Assembly: GCA_023140095.1 (NCBI GenBank)
Contig: JAGLMJ010000075.1
Coordinates: forward strand, 1 to 5,674
From: Candidatus Omnitrophota bacterium
GTDB taxonomy: Bacteria; Omnitrophota; Koll11; Zapsychrales; Zapsychraceae
Length of the DNA stretch: 5,674 nucleotides
Direction of reading: 5' to 3'
Shown here: one piece after another, positions 1 to 5,674 of the stretch
Layout of the letters: each line of letters begins with the position of its first letter
Position numbering within the stretch: the first letter of the stretch is position 1
Made by a program: the position numbers and the translations under genes
The notes under the pieces: model-generated
Databases searched by the model: none
What the model was told of the DNA's origin: nothing
The model's input: only the letters and a program-made list of their open reading frames with translations

Positions 1-1234
1 CGCTGCATTTATTTCCGACAAGCATGGAATCGCATTGGGAATAATTTCGCGCGCGGTCGGCGGACGGCATGATCTTGATCAGACCCCGGTAATTATTATT
101 CGATTCATCGGTCGAGATCCCTTTGGAGACGACCGTGCTGCGTGTATTTTTCCCGATATGGATCATCTTTGTGCCGGTGTCGGCTTTCATGCGGTTATTG
201 GTCAAGGCGACCGAATAAAATTCGCCGACCGAATGATCTCCCTGAAGGATGCAGCTCGGGTATTTCCATGTGATGGCAGCTCCCGCCTCAACTTGCGTCC
301 AGGAGATTTTGGAATTGGCCCCTGCGCATTTACCGCGCTTTGTGACGAAATTATAGATCCCCCCCTTGCCTTCTTTATTGCCGGAATACCAGTTTTGCAC
401 GGTTGAATATTTAATTTCAGCGTTATTGAGCGCGATCAGTTCGACCACTGCGGCATGGAGCTGGTTTTCATCGCGGCTCGGCGCGGTGCAGCCTTCTAAA
501 TAGCTGACATAACTGTCATCTTCGGCGACGATCAAGGTCCGCTCAAACTGGCCTGAGTCGGCGGCATTGATACGAAAATAGGTGGATAGTTCTAACGGGC
601 TGCGGACACCTTTAGGAATATAGCAAAATGAGCCGTCGCTAAAAACAGCGGCATTGAGCGCCGAAAAGAAGTTGTCCCCGTAGGGAACGACCGATCCTAA
701 ATATTTTTTGACGAGGTCCGAATGATTTTTGATGGCCTCCGACATGGAACAAAAGATGATGCCGACCTTGGCTAATTCCGATTGATGGGTCGTGCCTACC
801 GATACGCTGTCAAAGACCGCGTCGACCGCGACGCCCGTCAGCCGTTTTTGTTCGGTCAATGGAATGCCGAGTTTATCGAAGGTCTTGATGAGTTCCGGGT
901 CGACCTCGTCGATGCTTTTGGGCTTCTCCGTTGTTTTTTTCGGAGCGTTATAATAACTGATCGCGTTATAGTCAATGGGGCCATACTCGAAATTGGCCCA
1001 ATGCGGCTCTTTCATTTTTAACCAGTGACGGTAGGCCTTAAGCCGCCAGTCACACATCCACGCGGGCTCCTTTTTCTTCTCGGAGATAAGGCGAATGACA
1101 TCTTCGTTGAGTCCTTCCGGAATACGGTCTGTCTCAATATCGGTCACGAAACCGTATTTATAGTCGCGGCTTGAAAGAGTATTGTTCTCTATAGCCGTTT
1201 TGTTCAGTAGTTTTTCATCTTTCTCGTTTGCCAT
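1..1234 (-). CDS. sufB: Fe-S cluster assembly scaffold SufB (3' end outside window)
   Basis: SufB is the core scaffold subunit of the cytosolic SufBC2D complex, on which Fe-S clusters are built from SufE/SufU-relayed sulfur. The minus-strand frame is open from ATG at 1234 to the window edge, giving 411 residues without a stop. The family is usually about 470-495 residues, so roughly the last 60-85 lie outside. Visible family signatures are the N-terminal [12 protein letters not shown] stretch, [48 protein letters not shown] with Cys249 (equivalent by motif to the sulfur-accepting Cys254 of E. coli SufB), and SQCDSML with Cys401 (probably E. coli Cys405, implicated in cluster binding). The gene starts 14 nt after the Rrf2 stop with no recognisable Shine-Dalgarno box, so coupling to the upstream gene is likely. 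Family identification is secure; sufC and sufD presumably follow off the left edge, which is inference. Confidence 0.96.
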   Translation of the reverse strand, partial: MANEKDEKLLNKTAIENNTLSSRDYKYGFVTDIETDRIPEGLNEDVIRLISEKKKEPAWMCDWRLKAYRHWLKMKEPHWANFEYGPIDYNAISYYNAPKKTTEKPKSIDEVDPELIKTFDKLGIPLTEQKRLTGVAVDAVFDSVSVGTTHQSELAKVGIIFCSMSEAIKNHSDLVKKYLGSVVPYGDNFFSALNAAVFSDGSFCYIPKGVRSPLELSTYFRINAADSGQFERTLIVAEDDSYVSYLEGCTAPSRDENQLHAAVVELIALNNAEIKYSTVQNWYSGNKEGKGGIYNFVTKRGKCAGANSKISWTQVEAGAAITWKYPSCILQGDHSVGEFYSVALTNNRMKADTGTKMIHIGKNTRSTVVSKGISTDESNNNYRGLIKIMPSADRARNYSQCDSMLVGNKCS

Positions 1235-1248
1235 GATCGGTTTTGTTT

Positions 1249-1671
1249 TTATTTGCATTTGGCTGTTGAATCGATCAAGTCGGCCACCATGATCGCGCTG
1301 AACAGATTTTGGATGCTTTCGTTAAGGTTGACCATAGCACTGCTAATGAGGCATTTTGATGAGATGTTGCATTGGGAAAAATCAGCATGCGCGCAATTCG
1401 TGATCTTGATCGGTCCGATGATCATATCAGAGAGTTCGCGGGTCGAGATCTTAGAGAGATCCTTGATGATCTGATAGCCTCCTTTAGCTCCCTGTTCGGC
1501 GTTTAAAATGCTGTTTTGGGCCATGATCTGCAGTACGCGCGACGTCGGATCGAACGGCGTGTGATAAAGTTCACAGATCTTTTTTGCCGATGTTAGTTGC
1601 CCCGGGCTTTTGTTGCTCATGTGTTTTAGCGCGATTAACGCGTATTCAATTTTTTTGTTGATCTTAAACAT
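1249..1671 (-). CDS. Rrf2/IscR-family transcriptional regulator with three cysteines
   Basis: This 140-residue protein has the normal length of an Rrf2 regulator. Residues 1-75 form the winged helix-turn-helix: the [12 protein letters not shown] first helix, then [25 protein letters not shown], which matches the family pattern of LxxiLxxLxxaGlvxSxxGxxGGY. Residues 93-107 hold three cysteines (Cys93, Cys101, Cys107), the position of the Fe-S ligands in IscR, SufR and NsrR. Residues 112-134 resemble the dimerisation helix. Spacing is CX7CX5C rather than the CX5CX5C of E. coli IscR, and no His lies three residues after the last Cys; His95 is nearby. Its position between nfu and sufB suggests an Fe-S sensing regulator of its own operon. 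The start is supported by AGGGAGA eight nt upstream. I do not assign iscR or sufR because the spacing fits neither type exactly. Confidence 0.92.
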   Translation of the reverse strand: MFKINKKIEYALIALKHMSNKSPGQLTSAKKICELYHTPFDPTSRVLQIMAQNSILNAEQGAKGGYQIIKDLSKISTRELSDMIIGPIKITNCAHADFSQCNISSKCLISSAMVNLNESIQNLFSAIMVADLIDSTAKCK

Positions 1672-1679
1672 GTTGTTGT

Positions 1680-1686
1680 TCTCCCT
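1680..1686 (-). promoter_or_regulatory. Ribosome binding site of the Rrf2 regulator
   Basis: AGGGAGA on the minus strand ends eight nt before the ATG at 1671 and supports that start. It lies in the 21-nt gap after the nfu stop, so the regulator can be translated independently of nfu. Confidence 0.7.
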
Positions 1687-1692
1687 TACGCT

Positions 1693-2262
1693 TTAGAATG
1701 GATCAGCCGGTGAGACCGTAATTTCCGGGTCGAACTGATCTTGCAATATCCTCTGGATAGCGGCAAGTGTCCCCATTGTCGCGCTTGGGCAGGAACCGCA
1801 GGCGCCTTGATAAAATATCTGAAGATTTTTGTTCTCATAATTAACGACCTGAACGTCGCCCCCGTCCATTTGAAGCGCCGGACGGATTGTTTGGTTGAGA
1901 ATATCATTGATCTTATCTAATTCCGGGCTGCTTTGAGCTGTCGCCGGCGTTGCTGTCTGCGATGCCGGTGTCTGGAAATTTGGATCGTGGGCGCTGATCT
2001 TTTCGAGGATCGCGGATTCAATGCTTTCCTTGAGCGTATTCCAGCCGGCCGAACCGTTCTGTGTCACGGTAATATAATTATCAAAAAAGTAAACCTCGCG
2101 GATCGATACGCTCAATTCAAATAAAGCTTTGGCTAACGGATTATCCGCGCATTTTGCCGTACTGGTGTATGTGTAATTGCCTTCCGATTTTACCGGCGTA
2201 TTTAAGACAAATTTCAACGCGTTTGGATTGGGTGTACTTTGTATGTTTAACTGTGTGTTCAT
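1693..2262 (-). CDS. nfu: Nfu-type Fe-S scaffold/carrier (Nfu_N + NifU domains)
   Basis: This 189-residue protein has two domains. Residues 1-88 match the Nfu/NifU N-terminal domain (STPNPNALKFVLN near the start, NPLAKALFEL, and REVYFFDNYITVTQ). Residues 113-185 are the NifU-like domain, with RPALQMDGGDVQVV and GACGSCPSATMGTLAAIQRIL. Cys155 and Cys158 form the CXXC that binds a bridging cluster in Nfu dimers. Residues 92-112 are a Pro/Ala/Thr/Gln/Ser-rich linker. Nfu proteins carry clusters from the assembly scaffold to target enzymes in the cytosol. It is the first gene of the unit nfu-rrf2-sufB and has the strongest translation signal in the window (AAGGAGA before the ATG). Architecture resembles mitochondrial NFU1 and alphaproteobacterial Nfu rather than E. 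coli NfuA, whose N-terminal domain is a degenerate A-type domain. No key residue is missing. Confidence 0.93.
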   Translation of the reverse strand: MNTQLNIQSTPNPNALKFVLNTPVKSEGNYTYTSTAKCADNPLAKALFELSVSIREVYFFDNYITVTQNGSAGWNTLKESIESAILEKISAHDPNFQTPASQTATPATAQSSPELDKINDILNQTIRPALQMDGGDVQVVNYENKNLQIFYQGACGSCPSATMGTLAAIQRILQDQFDPEITVSPADPF

Positions 2263-2267
2263 CGGTA

Positions 2268-2274
2268 TCTCCTT
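2268..2274 (-). promoter_or_regulatory. Ribosome binding site of nfu
   Basis: AAGGAGA on the minus strand lies five nt before the ATG at 2262. It is a near-consensus Shine-Dalgarno box and fixes the nfu start. Confidence 0.8.
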
Positions 2275-2306
2275 TAATATTTAGATTCGTATACGTTTTT
2301 GAATTA

Positions 2307-2312
2307 ATTATA
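2307..2312 (-). promoter_or_regulatory. Putative -10 box of the nfu-rrf2-sufB promoter
   Basis: A perfect TATAAT on the minus strand sits in an AT-rich stretch, and would place a start of transcription near 2300 and give a leader of about 38 nt before nfu. The hexamer at 17-nt spacing (AAGCAT) is a poor -35; a better TTTACA lies only 12 nt upstream, too close for a standard sigma-70 promoter. The weak -35 would fit a promoter needing an activator. This is a sequence-only call. Confidence 0.4.
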
Positions 2313-2337
2313 GCTTAAAATGGCTGTAAATGCTTTT

Positions 2338-2356
2338 AAAAAAAACTTATATAAGT
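2338..2356 (-). promoter_or_regulatory. Palindrome plus T tract: candidate operator or weak terminator
   Basis: On the minus strand ACTTATATAAGT, a perfect 12-nt palindrome, runs into a tract of eight T. Read as DNA, it is centred about 50 nt upstream of the proposed start of nfu transcription, where an Rrf2 activator could bind, and the T tract could act as an UP-like element. Read as RNA, it could be a weak AU-only hairpin with a U tail ending the nadA-metX-metW-lhgO transcript; the stem is too weak to be convincing. No stronger terminator is visible between 2263 and 2394. Confidence 0.3.
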
Positions 2357-2394
2357 CTAACTGGATTTCAGGGAAAATCAAGGGTTTTTTGCTC

Positions 2395-3594
2395 TTAGGT
2401 TTCGAGGATATGATTTGAGGTGACAAATTCGGCAAACGGAAAGGAACAGGTAAAGGCGGGCGATACGGCATTAAGAATATGGGTGCTGCGCTCGTCTCCC
2501 TCAATAACGAAGTCCTGGACAAGCATGGATTTTTCTTTATCGAGCAGCTGGGCGCGGATTCCAGGCTTGGTGTACGCCGTGAATCCTTTCGGGTCGATCC
2601 CGCTAACCATGGACTGGGCCAGGCCGACAAAGTATTTTCTGTTATATTTCTTTATTTCTTCCACGGCAAGGTTACGGAATCCAAAAGCATTTGTCAGGAA
2701 TAGACGGGCCTCGTGGCACATGATATTGGTAAACTCTCCAAATTTAAAATTCTTAGAATAATTATAATTTTCCCGCCAGAACGCGGGTATGGCGGTCGGG
2801 CCGATCATGATCTCATCGGTCACCGTCTTAGTGAAATGAACGCCTAAGAAAGGATTTTTGAGGTTCGGGACCGGATAAATATTGATCTTAACATCGGTTT
2901 TGTTCTTCGTATATTTAAGGTAAAGTCCCTTGAACGGGATCATCGTGTATTTGCGGCCGAACCCGAAATCCTGCGCGACCTTATCAGCATAAAGCCCCGC
3001 GCAATTGATGATCTTATCCGCATGGACGTCTCCTTTGCTGGTCTTGATTCCACCGTCGATCTTCCCTAAATATTTTGTTTGGAATGAAAAGCTAACTCCC
3101 ATTTCCAGCAGATCATTCTTTAAGCTTGAACAGACTTGTTTTGGATCGACACTCGCGGTATCGGGAGAATAGAGCGCCTTCTTAAACGTCTTGACATTCG
3201 GTTCGTATTCGCGGGCTTGTTTTTCATCAATGATCTCAACATTCGAGCCGTTGCGCTTGCCCCTTCTCTCCAATTCATATAATTGCTCAAGCTCGCTCTC
3301 ATTTTGGGCGACGACGAGCTTGCCGCAATCGTTGACGGGAAGGTCCTTGAGCCGGCAATATTCTTTAAGGGCCCTGTTGCCCTCGACGGTGAACTTGGCT
3401 TTGAAGCTGTCGGCGGAATAATAAAACCCGGCGTGCAGGACGCCGCTGTTGCGGCTTGACGCGTGGGCGGCTTCCTCGTCCTCTTTATCGATGACTAATA
3501 TGGTCGCCGCAAGCTGGATCTGCTTGATCGCGCGGGCAATCGTTAAGCCGATCACCCCCGAACCGATGATGATGTATTGGTATTTTGATTTCAT
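2395..3594 (-). CDS. lhgO: L-2-hydroxyglutarate oxidase/dehydrogenase-family flavoprotein
   Basis: This 399-residue protein belongs to the FAD-dependent DAO superfamily, LhgO/L2HGDH branch. These enzymes oxidise L-2-hydroxyglutarate, a by-product of promiscuous dehydrogenases or a lysine catabolite, to 2-oxoglutarate and pass electrons on through FAD. The dinucleotide-binding motif GSGVIG is at residues 11-16, with the acidic end of strand 2 in LVIDKE (33-38). Residues 46-59, SSRNSGVLHAGFYY, are the hallmark of this branch. Further matches are INCAGLYADKVA (196-207), PFKGLYLKY (220-228), NPFLGVHFTK (247-256), GPTAIPAF (265-272), KPGIRAQL (343-350) and NAVSPAFTCS (375-384). Length is close to bacterial LhgO (about 400-420). 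The ATG overlaps the tautomerase stop as TAATG, with no good ribosome binding site, so translation is probably coupled. Family placement is strong; the exact substrate is inferred. Confidence 0.88.
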   Translation of the reverse strand: MKSKYQYIIIGSGVIGLTIARAIKQIQLAATILVIDKEDEEAAHASSRNSGVLHAGFYYSADSFKAKFTVEGNRALKEYCRLKDLPVNDCGKLVVAQNESELEQLYELERRGKRNGSNVEIIDEKQAREYEPNVKTFKKALYSPDTASVDPKQVCSSLKNDLLEMGVSFSFQTKYLGKIDGGIKTSKGDVHADKIINCAGLYADKVAQDFGFGRKYTMIPFKGLYLKYTKNKTDVKINIYPVPNLKNPFLGVHFTKTVTDEIMIGPTAIPAFWRENYNYSKNFKFGEFTNIMCHEARLFLTNAFGFRNLAVEEIKKYNRKYFVGLAQSMVSGIDPKGFTAYTKPGIRAQLLDKEKSMLVQDFVIEGDERSTHILNAVSPAFTCSFPFAEFVTSNHILET

Positions 3595-3773
3595 TAACCG
3601 AAGAATTTATCCCCTACGGCCCAGTTCGAGCCGGGGACCTCGTCGATGACGATGTAGGTGTGCTCTTTCGGCTTATTGGCGACCGTCTCGAGCGTGTCGG
3701 AAAATTGTTTGGCAATTTCCTCTTTTTGCTCCTTGGTCAATGTGCCGACGAGTTTTAAATTGACATAAGGCAT
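3594..3773 (-). CDS. Small 4-oxalocrotonate tautomerase-family protein
   Basis: A 59-residue protein beginning MPYVNLKLVG, then TKEQKEEIAKQFSDTLETV and YIVIDEVPGSNWAVGDKFFG. Size, the Pro directly after the initiator Met, the beta-alpha-beta pattern and the late DEVxxxNWxVG segment fit the 4-OT tautomerase family, in which the N-terminal Pro1 is the catalytic base. In an ungapped comparison with P. putida 4-OT recalled from memory, positions Arg11, Arg39 and Phe50 are Leu11, Tyr39 and Trp50 (numbered without Met). The dicarboxylate-binding arginines are therefore absent and 4-oxalocrotonate is an unlikely substrate. The start is supported by AGGAGA five nt upstream. It sits 11 nt after metW and its stop overlaps the lhgO start by one base, so it may act on a keto/enol compound linked to either neighbour; that is inference. 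No gene symbol is justified. Confidence 0.87.
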   Translation of the reverse strand: MPYVNLKLVGTLTKEQKEEIAKQFSDTLETVANKPKEHTYIVIDEVPGSNWAVGDKFFG

Positions 3774-3778
3774 CGCGC

Positions 3779-3784
3779 TCTCCT
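3779..3784 (-). promoter_or_regulatory. Ribosome binding site of the tautomerase gene
   Basis: AGGAGA on the minus strand directly follows the metW stop codon (TAA then AGGAGA) and ends five nt before the ATG at 3773. It supports the reality and the start of this small gene. Confidence 0.75.
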
Positions 3785-4384
3785 TTATTTTTCCAATAAA
3801 TAGATCCCGATATTCGAGAATAGATTCGGCCGGAAAAGGACTTTCCTGTTGCCGACGATACCGATTTCTTTGAGGATATTGATCCCGTTTTCCTTGCAGA
3901 AGTAACGGAAATCCTTGAGGCTTAAGAAACGCAAGTTCGGTGTGTCATACCATTGGTGCGGCAGTTCTTTGGTGACGGGAACCCTTCCCTGGAAGAACAG
4001 CTGGAACCGCGCCCGCGAATGGCAGAAATTCGGAATACCAACGATGACTTTCTTCCCGACGCGAAGCGATTCAAGGATTACCCGTCGAGGGTTCAAAACT
4101 TGCTGCAGGCTTTCGTTGAGGATCACATAATCGAAACGTTTATTGGAGAAATCCGCTAAGCCGGTATCAATGTTCCCATGAGATACGGTCAGGCCGTTGG
4201 CGACGCATTTGTAGATCGCTCTTTCATCGAGTTCAATGCCGGTCCCATGACAGTTTCTTTGTTCGATGAGAAGAGACAGCAGAGTCCCGTCCCCGCAGCC
4301 GAGATCAAGCACTTTCGAGTTCTGCTCGACGAGGTCGACGATCACTTTATGGTCGAAACGCGGATTTTCTTGACGTTCAGTCAT
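3785..4384 (-). CDS. metW: Methionine biosynthesis protein MetW
   Basis: A 199-residue class I methyltransferase-fold protein of the MetW family. The SAM-binding motif I is VLDLGCGDG (residues 25-33), followed by the acidic strand end GIELDE (49-54) and motif DYVILNESLQQV (85-96). The family-specific block PNFCHSRARFQLFFQGRVPV (118-137) continues to LPHQWYDTPN (141-150) and is highly characteristic. MetW is genetically linked to MetX in many bacteria and is thought to support or regulate homoserine acylation; a methyltransferase reaction has not been clearly established. The gene begins inside the end of metX (shared ATGACTGA, eight nt) and lacks its own Shine-Dalgarno box, so translation is coupled, consistent with a stoichiometric partner. 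Length is normal for the family. Confidence 0.95.
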   Translation of the reverse strand: MTERQENPRFDHKVIVDLVEQNSKVLDLGCGDGTLLSLLIEQRNCHGTGIELDERAIYKCVANGLTVSHGNIDTGLADFSNKRFDYVILNESLQQVLNPRRVILESLRVGKKVIVGIPNFCHSRARFQLFFQGRVPVTKELPHQWYDTPNLRFLSLKDFRYFCKENGINILKEIGIVGNRKVLFRPNLFSNIGIYLLEK

Positions 4385-5516
4385 GGTTAATGCTTTTGTA
4401 CATTCTGTTTAAAAAATGCGTGATAATTTCGGACTGTCCCTCGACTTCCACCAAAAAGGCATCATGGCCGTAGGAACTTCCGATCTCAATGTCGGAAACA
4501 TCCAGGTCATTAGCCTTAAGGGCCTTGACCATGGCCTTGGACTGATGTGACGGATAAAGCCAATCCGACGTAAAAGAGACGATCATAAAACTGGCTTTCG
4601 CGGGCGCAAACGCATCCTTTAGGTTTCCGTTTTTGGCCAGATTGAAGTAGTCGAGAGCCTTCGATAAATACAGGTAAGAATTCGCGTCAAATCTCTGCAC
4701 AAAACTGTCCCCCCGGTATTTAAGGTAACTTTCGACCTCAAAGTCGTTGGAAAAATCATAACCTAATCGCTCTTTGCTGATGAGTTTTCTTCCGAATTTC
4801 TCTTCCATGGATTTCTCACTCATATAGGTGATGTGTCCGATCATACGGGATAATGCCAGTCCGCGCGCGGGGATCGTTTTTCCATAGTAATCCCCGTCTT
4901 GCCAGTCGGGATCCGCCATAATGGCCTGGCGCGCGACTTCTTGCAGCGCGATCTGCTGGGCGCTGTGGCGCGTATTCGTTGCGATCGAAATAACCGAATG
5001 CACATGATCCGGATACGCAACGGACCACTCAAGCGCTTGTGATCCTCCCATTGACCCGCCGGAAACACAGAGCAGCTTTTTGATGCCTAAATGATCAAGC
5101 AAATATTTTTGCGCCGTGACCATATCTTCAATGGTAATCACCGGAAAGCTCAAACCATAAGGCTTATTTGTTTCCGGATTGTTTGATGCCGGCCCCGTCG
5201 TTCCCATGCAGCTTCCCAGAACGTTTGAGCAGATGACAAAATATTTATCTGTATCAAAGGCCTTGCCGGATCCGATCATCTTGTCCCACCAGCCGGGTTT
5301 TTTTGCGCCCTCGTGGTATCCGGCGGCATGGGCATCACCGCTTAAGGCATGATAGATCATGATGGCATTGGACTTACTTTCATTAAGCTCACCATAGGTT
5401 TCATAGGCAAGCGTAATGGGCCCGAGCGTCTCTCCGCTCTCTAAAACCAGTTTATTCGGAGGTTCGCAGAACGTAAGATATTTTGTCTCGACGATATTGA
5501 TATTATTTTCAGTCAT
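4377..5516 (-). CDS. metX: Homoserine O-acyltransferase MetX
   Basis: A 379-residue alpha/beta-hydrolase acyltransferase that activates homoserine with acetyl- or succinyl-CoA, the first committed step of methionine synthesis. Signatures are LAYETYGELN (37-46), YHALSGDAHAAG (55-66), PGWWDKMIGSGKAFDT (74-89), the SNVLGSCMGTTGPAS loop (97-111), nucleophile Ser155 in GGSMGG (153-158), Asp318 in FTSDWLYP, and His351 in YGHDAFL, so the Ser-Asp-His triad is complete. Length matches the MetX family (about 370-390). It cannot be told from this sequence alone whether acetyl or succinyl is transferred; an adjacent metW is compatible with either. The gene starts 14 nt after nadA without a recognisable Shine-Dalgarno box and overlaps metW by eight nt. 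The chosen ATG gives the normal N-terminus; the next in-frame Met is residue 53, inside a conserved strand. Confidence 0.97.
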   Translation of the reverse strand: MTENNINIVETKYLTFCEPPNKLVLESGETLGPITLAYETYGELNESKSNAIMIYHALSGDAHAAGYHEGAKKPGWWDKMIGSGKAFDTDKYFVICSNVLGSCMGTTGPASNNPETNKPYGLSFPVITIEDMVTAQKYLLDHLGIKKLLCVSGGSMGGSQALEWSVAYPDHVHSVISIATNTRHSAQQIALQEVARQAIMADPDWQDGDYYGKTIPARGLALSRMIGHITYMSEKSMEEKFGRKLISKERLGYDFSNDFEVESYLKYRGDSFVQRFDANSYLYLSKALDYFNLAKNGNLKDAFAPAKASFMIVSFTSDWLYPSHQSKAMVKALKANDLDVSDIEIGSSYGHDAFLVEVEGQSEIITHFLNRMYKSINHD

Positions 5517-5530
5517 TGTGTTTGGTAGTA

Positions 5531-5674
5531 TTAGGCTTGTGTGTATTGAAACATCGCCTCAATACACTTTTTGGCATTTTGGATGATATCAGGGTTCACG
5601 TGCACATAATCCTTCGGTGCAGGATTTTTCAGGACACGTAAAATGTCATCCAATGTATTCGATTTCATGTAGGG
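5531..5674 (-). CDS. nadA: Quinolinate synthase NadA, C-terminal end
   Basis: The frame entering from the right edge encodes 47 residues and a TAA stop, too short to be obvious alone. The residues PYMKSNTLDDILRVL match the C-terminal PYMKxNTL block of NadA, followed by the PKDYVHVNPDIIQNAKKCIE region and a final helix ending shortly before the stop, as in the family. NadA condenses iminoaspartate with dihydroxyacetone phosphate to quinolinate in NAD synthesis and needs a [4Fe-4S] cluster. The third ligand cysteine in family members directly precedes PYM, so it would be the first codon outside the window. Spacing to metX is 14 nt, suggesting one transcript. The call rests on a short C-terminal motif, hence the lower confidence. 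Confidence 0.85.
   Translation of the reverse strand, partial: PYMKSNTLDDILRVLKNPAPKDYVHVNPDIIQNAKKCIEAMFQYTQA

Noticed and set aside
35..406. Plus-strand open frame of 123 codons
   Set aside because: It is antisense to sufB, whose protein is clearly recognisable; the plus-strand translation shows no family pattern and no ribosome binding site.
782..1021. Plus-strand open frame of 79 codons
   Set aside because: Antisense shadow of sufB codons in the conserved N-terminal half.
2362..2390. Possible hairpin formed by GATTTTCCCTGAAATC as a terminator after lhgO
   Set aside because: The stem is only about five base pairs and no T tract follows directly on the minus strand.
2360..2392. TTGATT followed by TAGACT as a second promoter upstream of nfu
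   Set aside because: Both hexamers are weak matches, and the perfect TATAAT nearer nfu is a better candidate.
2304..2630. Minus-strand open frame of 108 codons overlapping the end of lhgO
   Set aside because: Out of frame with lhgO, low-complexity composition, and it runs into the nfu promoter region; no family resemblance.
2395..3594. Flavoprotein as the L-aspartate oxidase NadB supplying NadA
   Set aside because: The SSRNSGVLHAGFYY and KPGIRAQL motifs belong to the LhgO branch of the DAO superfamily, whereas NadB belongs to the fumarate reductase flavoprotein family.
3785..4384. MetW as a generic SAM methyltransferase, for example UbiG-like
   Set aside because: The FQGRVPVTKELPHQWYDTPN region and the overlap with metX are specific for MetW.

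Overview
All eight genes lie on the minus strand, so the window reads right to left biologically. The content is metabolic and housekeeping: cofactor, methionine and Fe-S cluster genes. I see no phage, insertion sequence, CRISPR array, tRNA or rRNA. Moderate GC, good Shine-Dalgarno boxes at some starts and a MetX/MetW pair point to a bacterium. The mixture of gene families suggests an uncultured lineage (Omnitrophota-like is a guess), but nothing here fixes the taxon.

Right half (5674 down to 2395), apparently one transcription unit: the 3' end of nadA (quinolinate synthase), metX (homoserine O-acyltransferase), metW (methyltransferase-fold partner of MetX), a 59-residue 4-oxalocrotonate-tautomerase-family protein too short for routine ORF calling, and an LhgO-type FAD L-2-hydroxyglutarate oxidase. 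Gene junctions are 14 nt, an 8-nt overlap (ATGACTGA), 11 nt and a 1-nt TAATG overlap, so translational coupling is likely.

A 132-nt gap (2263-2394) separates the two units. It carries a perfect TATAAT box, a 12-nt perfect palindrome next to a T tract, and a strong ribosome binding site for the next gene.

Left half (2262 down to 1) is an Fe-S assembly (Suf) operon: nfu (Nfu_N plus NifU domains, CXXC), an Rrf2/IscR-family regulator with three clustered cysteines, and sufB, which runs off the left edge after 411 codons. The expected logic is that the Rrf2 protein senses Fe-S status and controls its own operon, SufB forms the scaffold, and Nfu delivers clusters. NadA, at the other end, is itself a [4Fe-4S] enzyme and so a likely client.

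The most unusual points are the tautomerase paralogue that keeps Pro1 but lacks both substrate-binding arginines of classical 4-OT, its tight coupling with LhgO inside a methionine-gene operon, the atypical CX7CX5C spacing in the Rrf2 regulator, and the palindrome upstream of nfu as a candidate operator. I found no clear evidence of a wholly new system.
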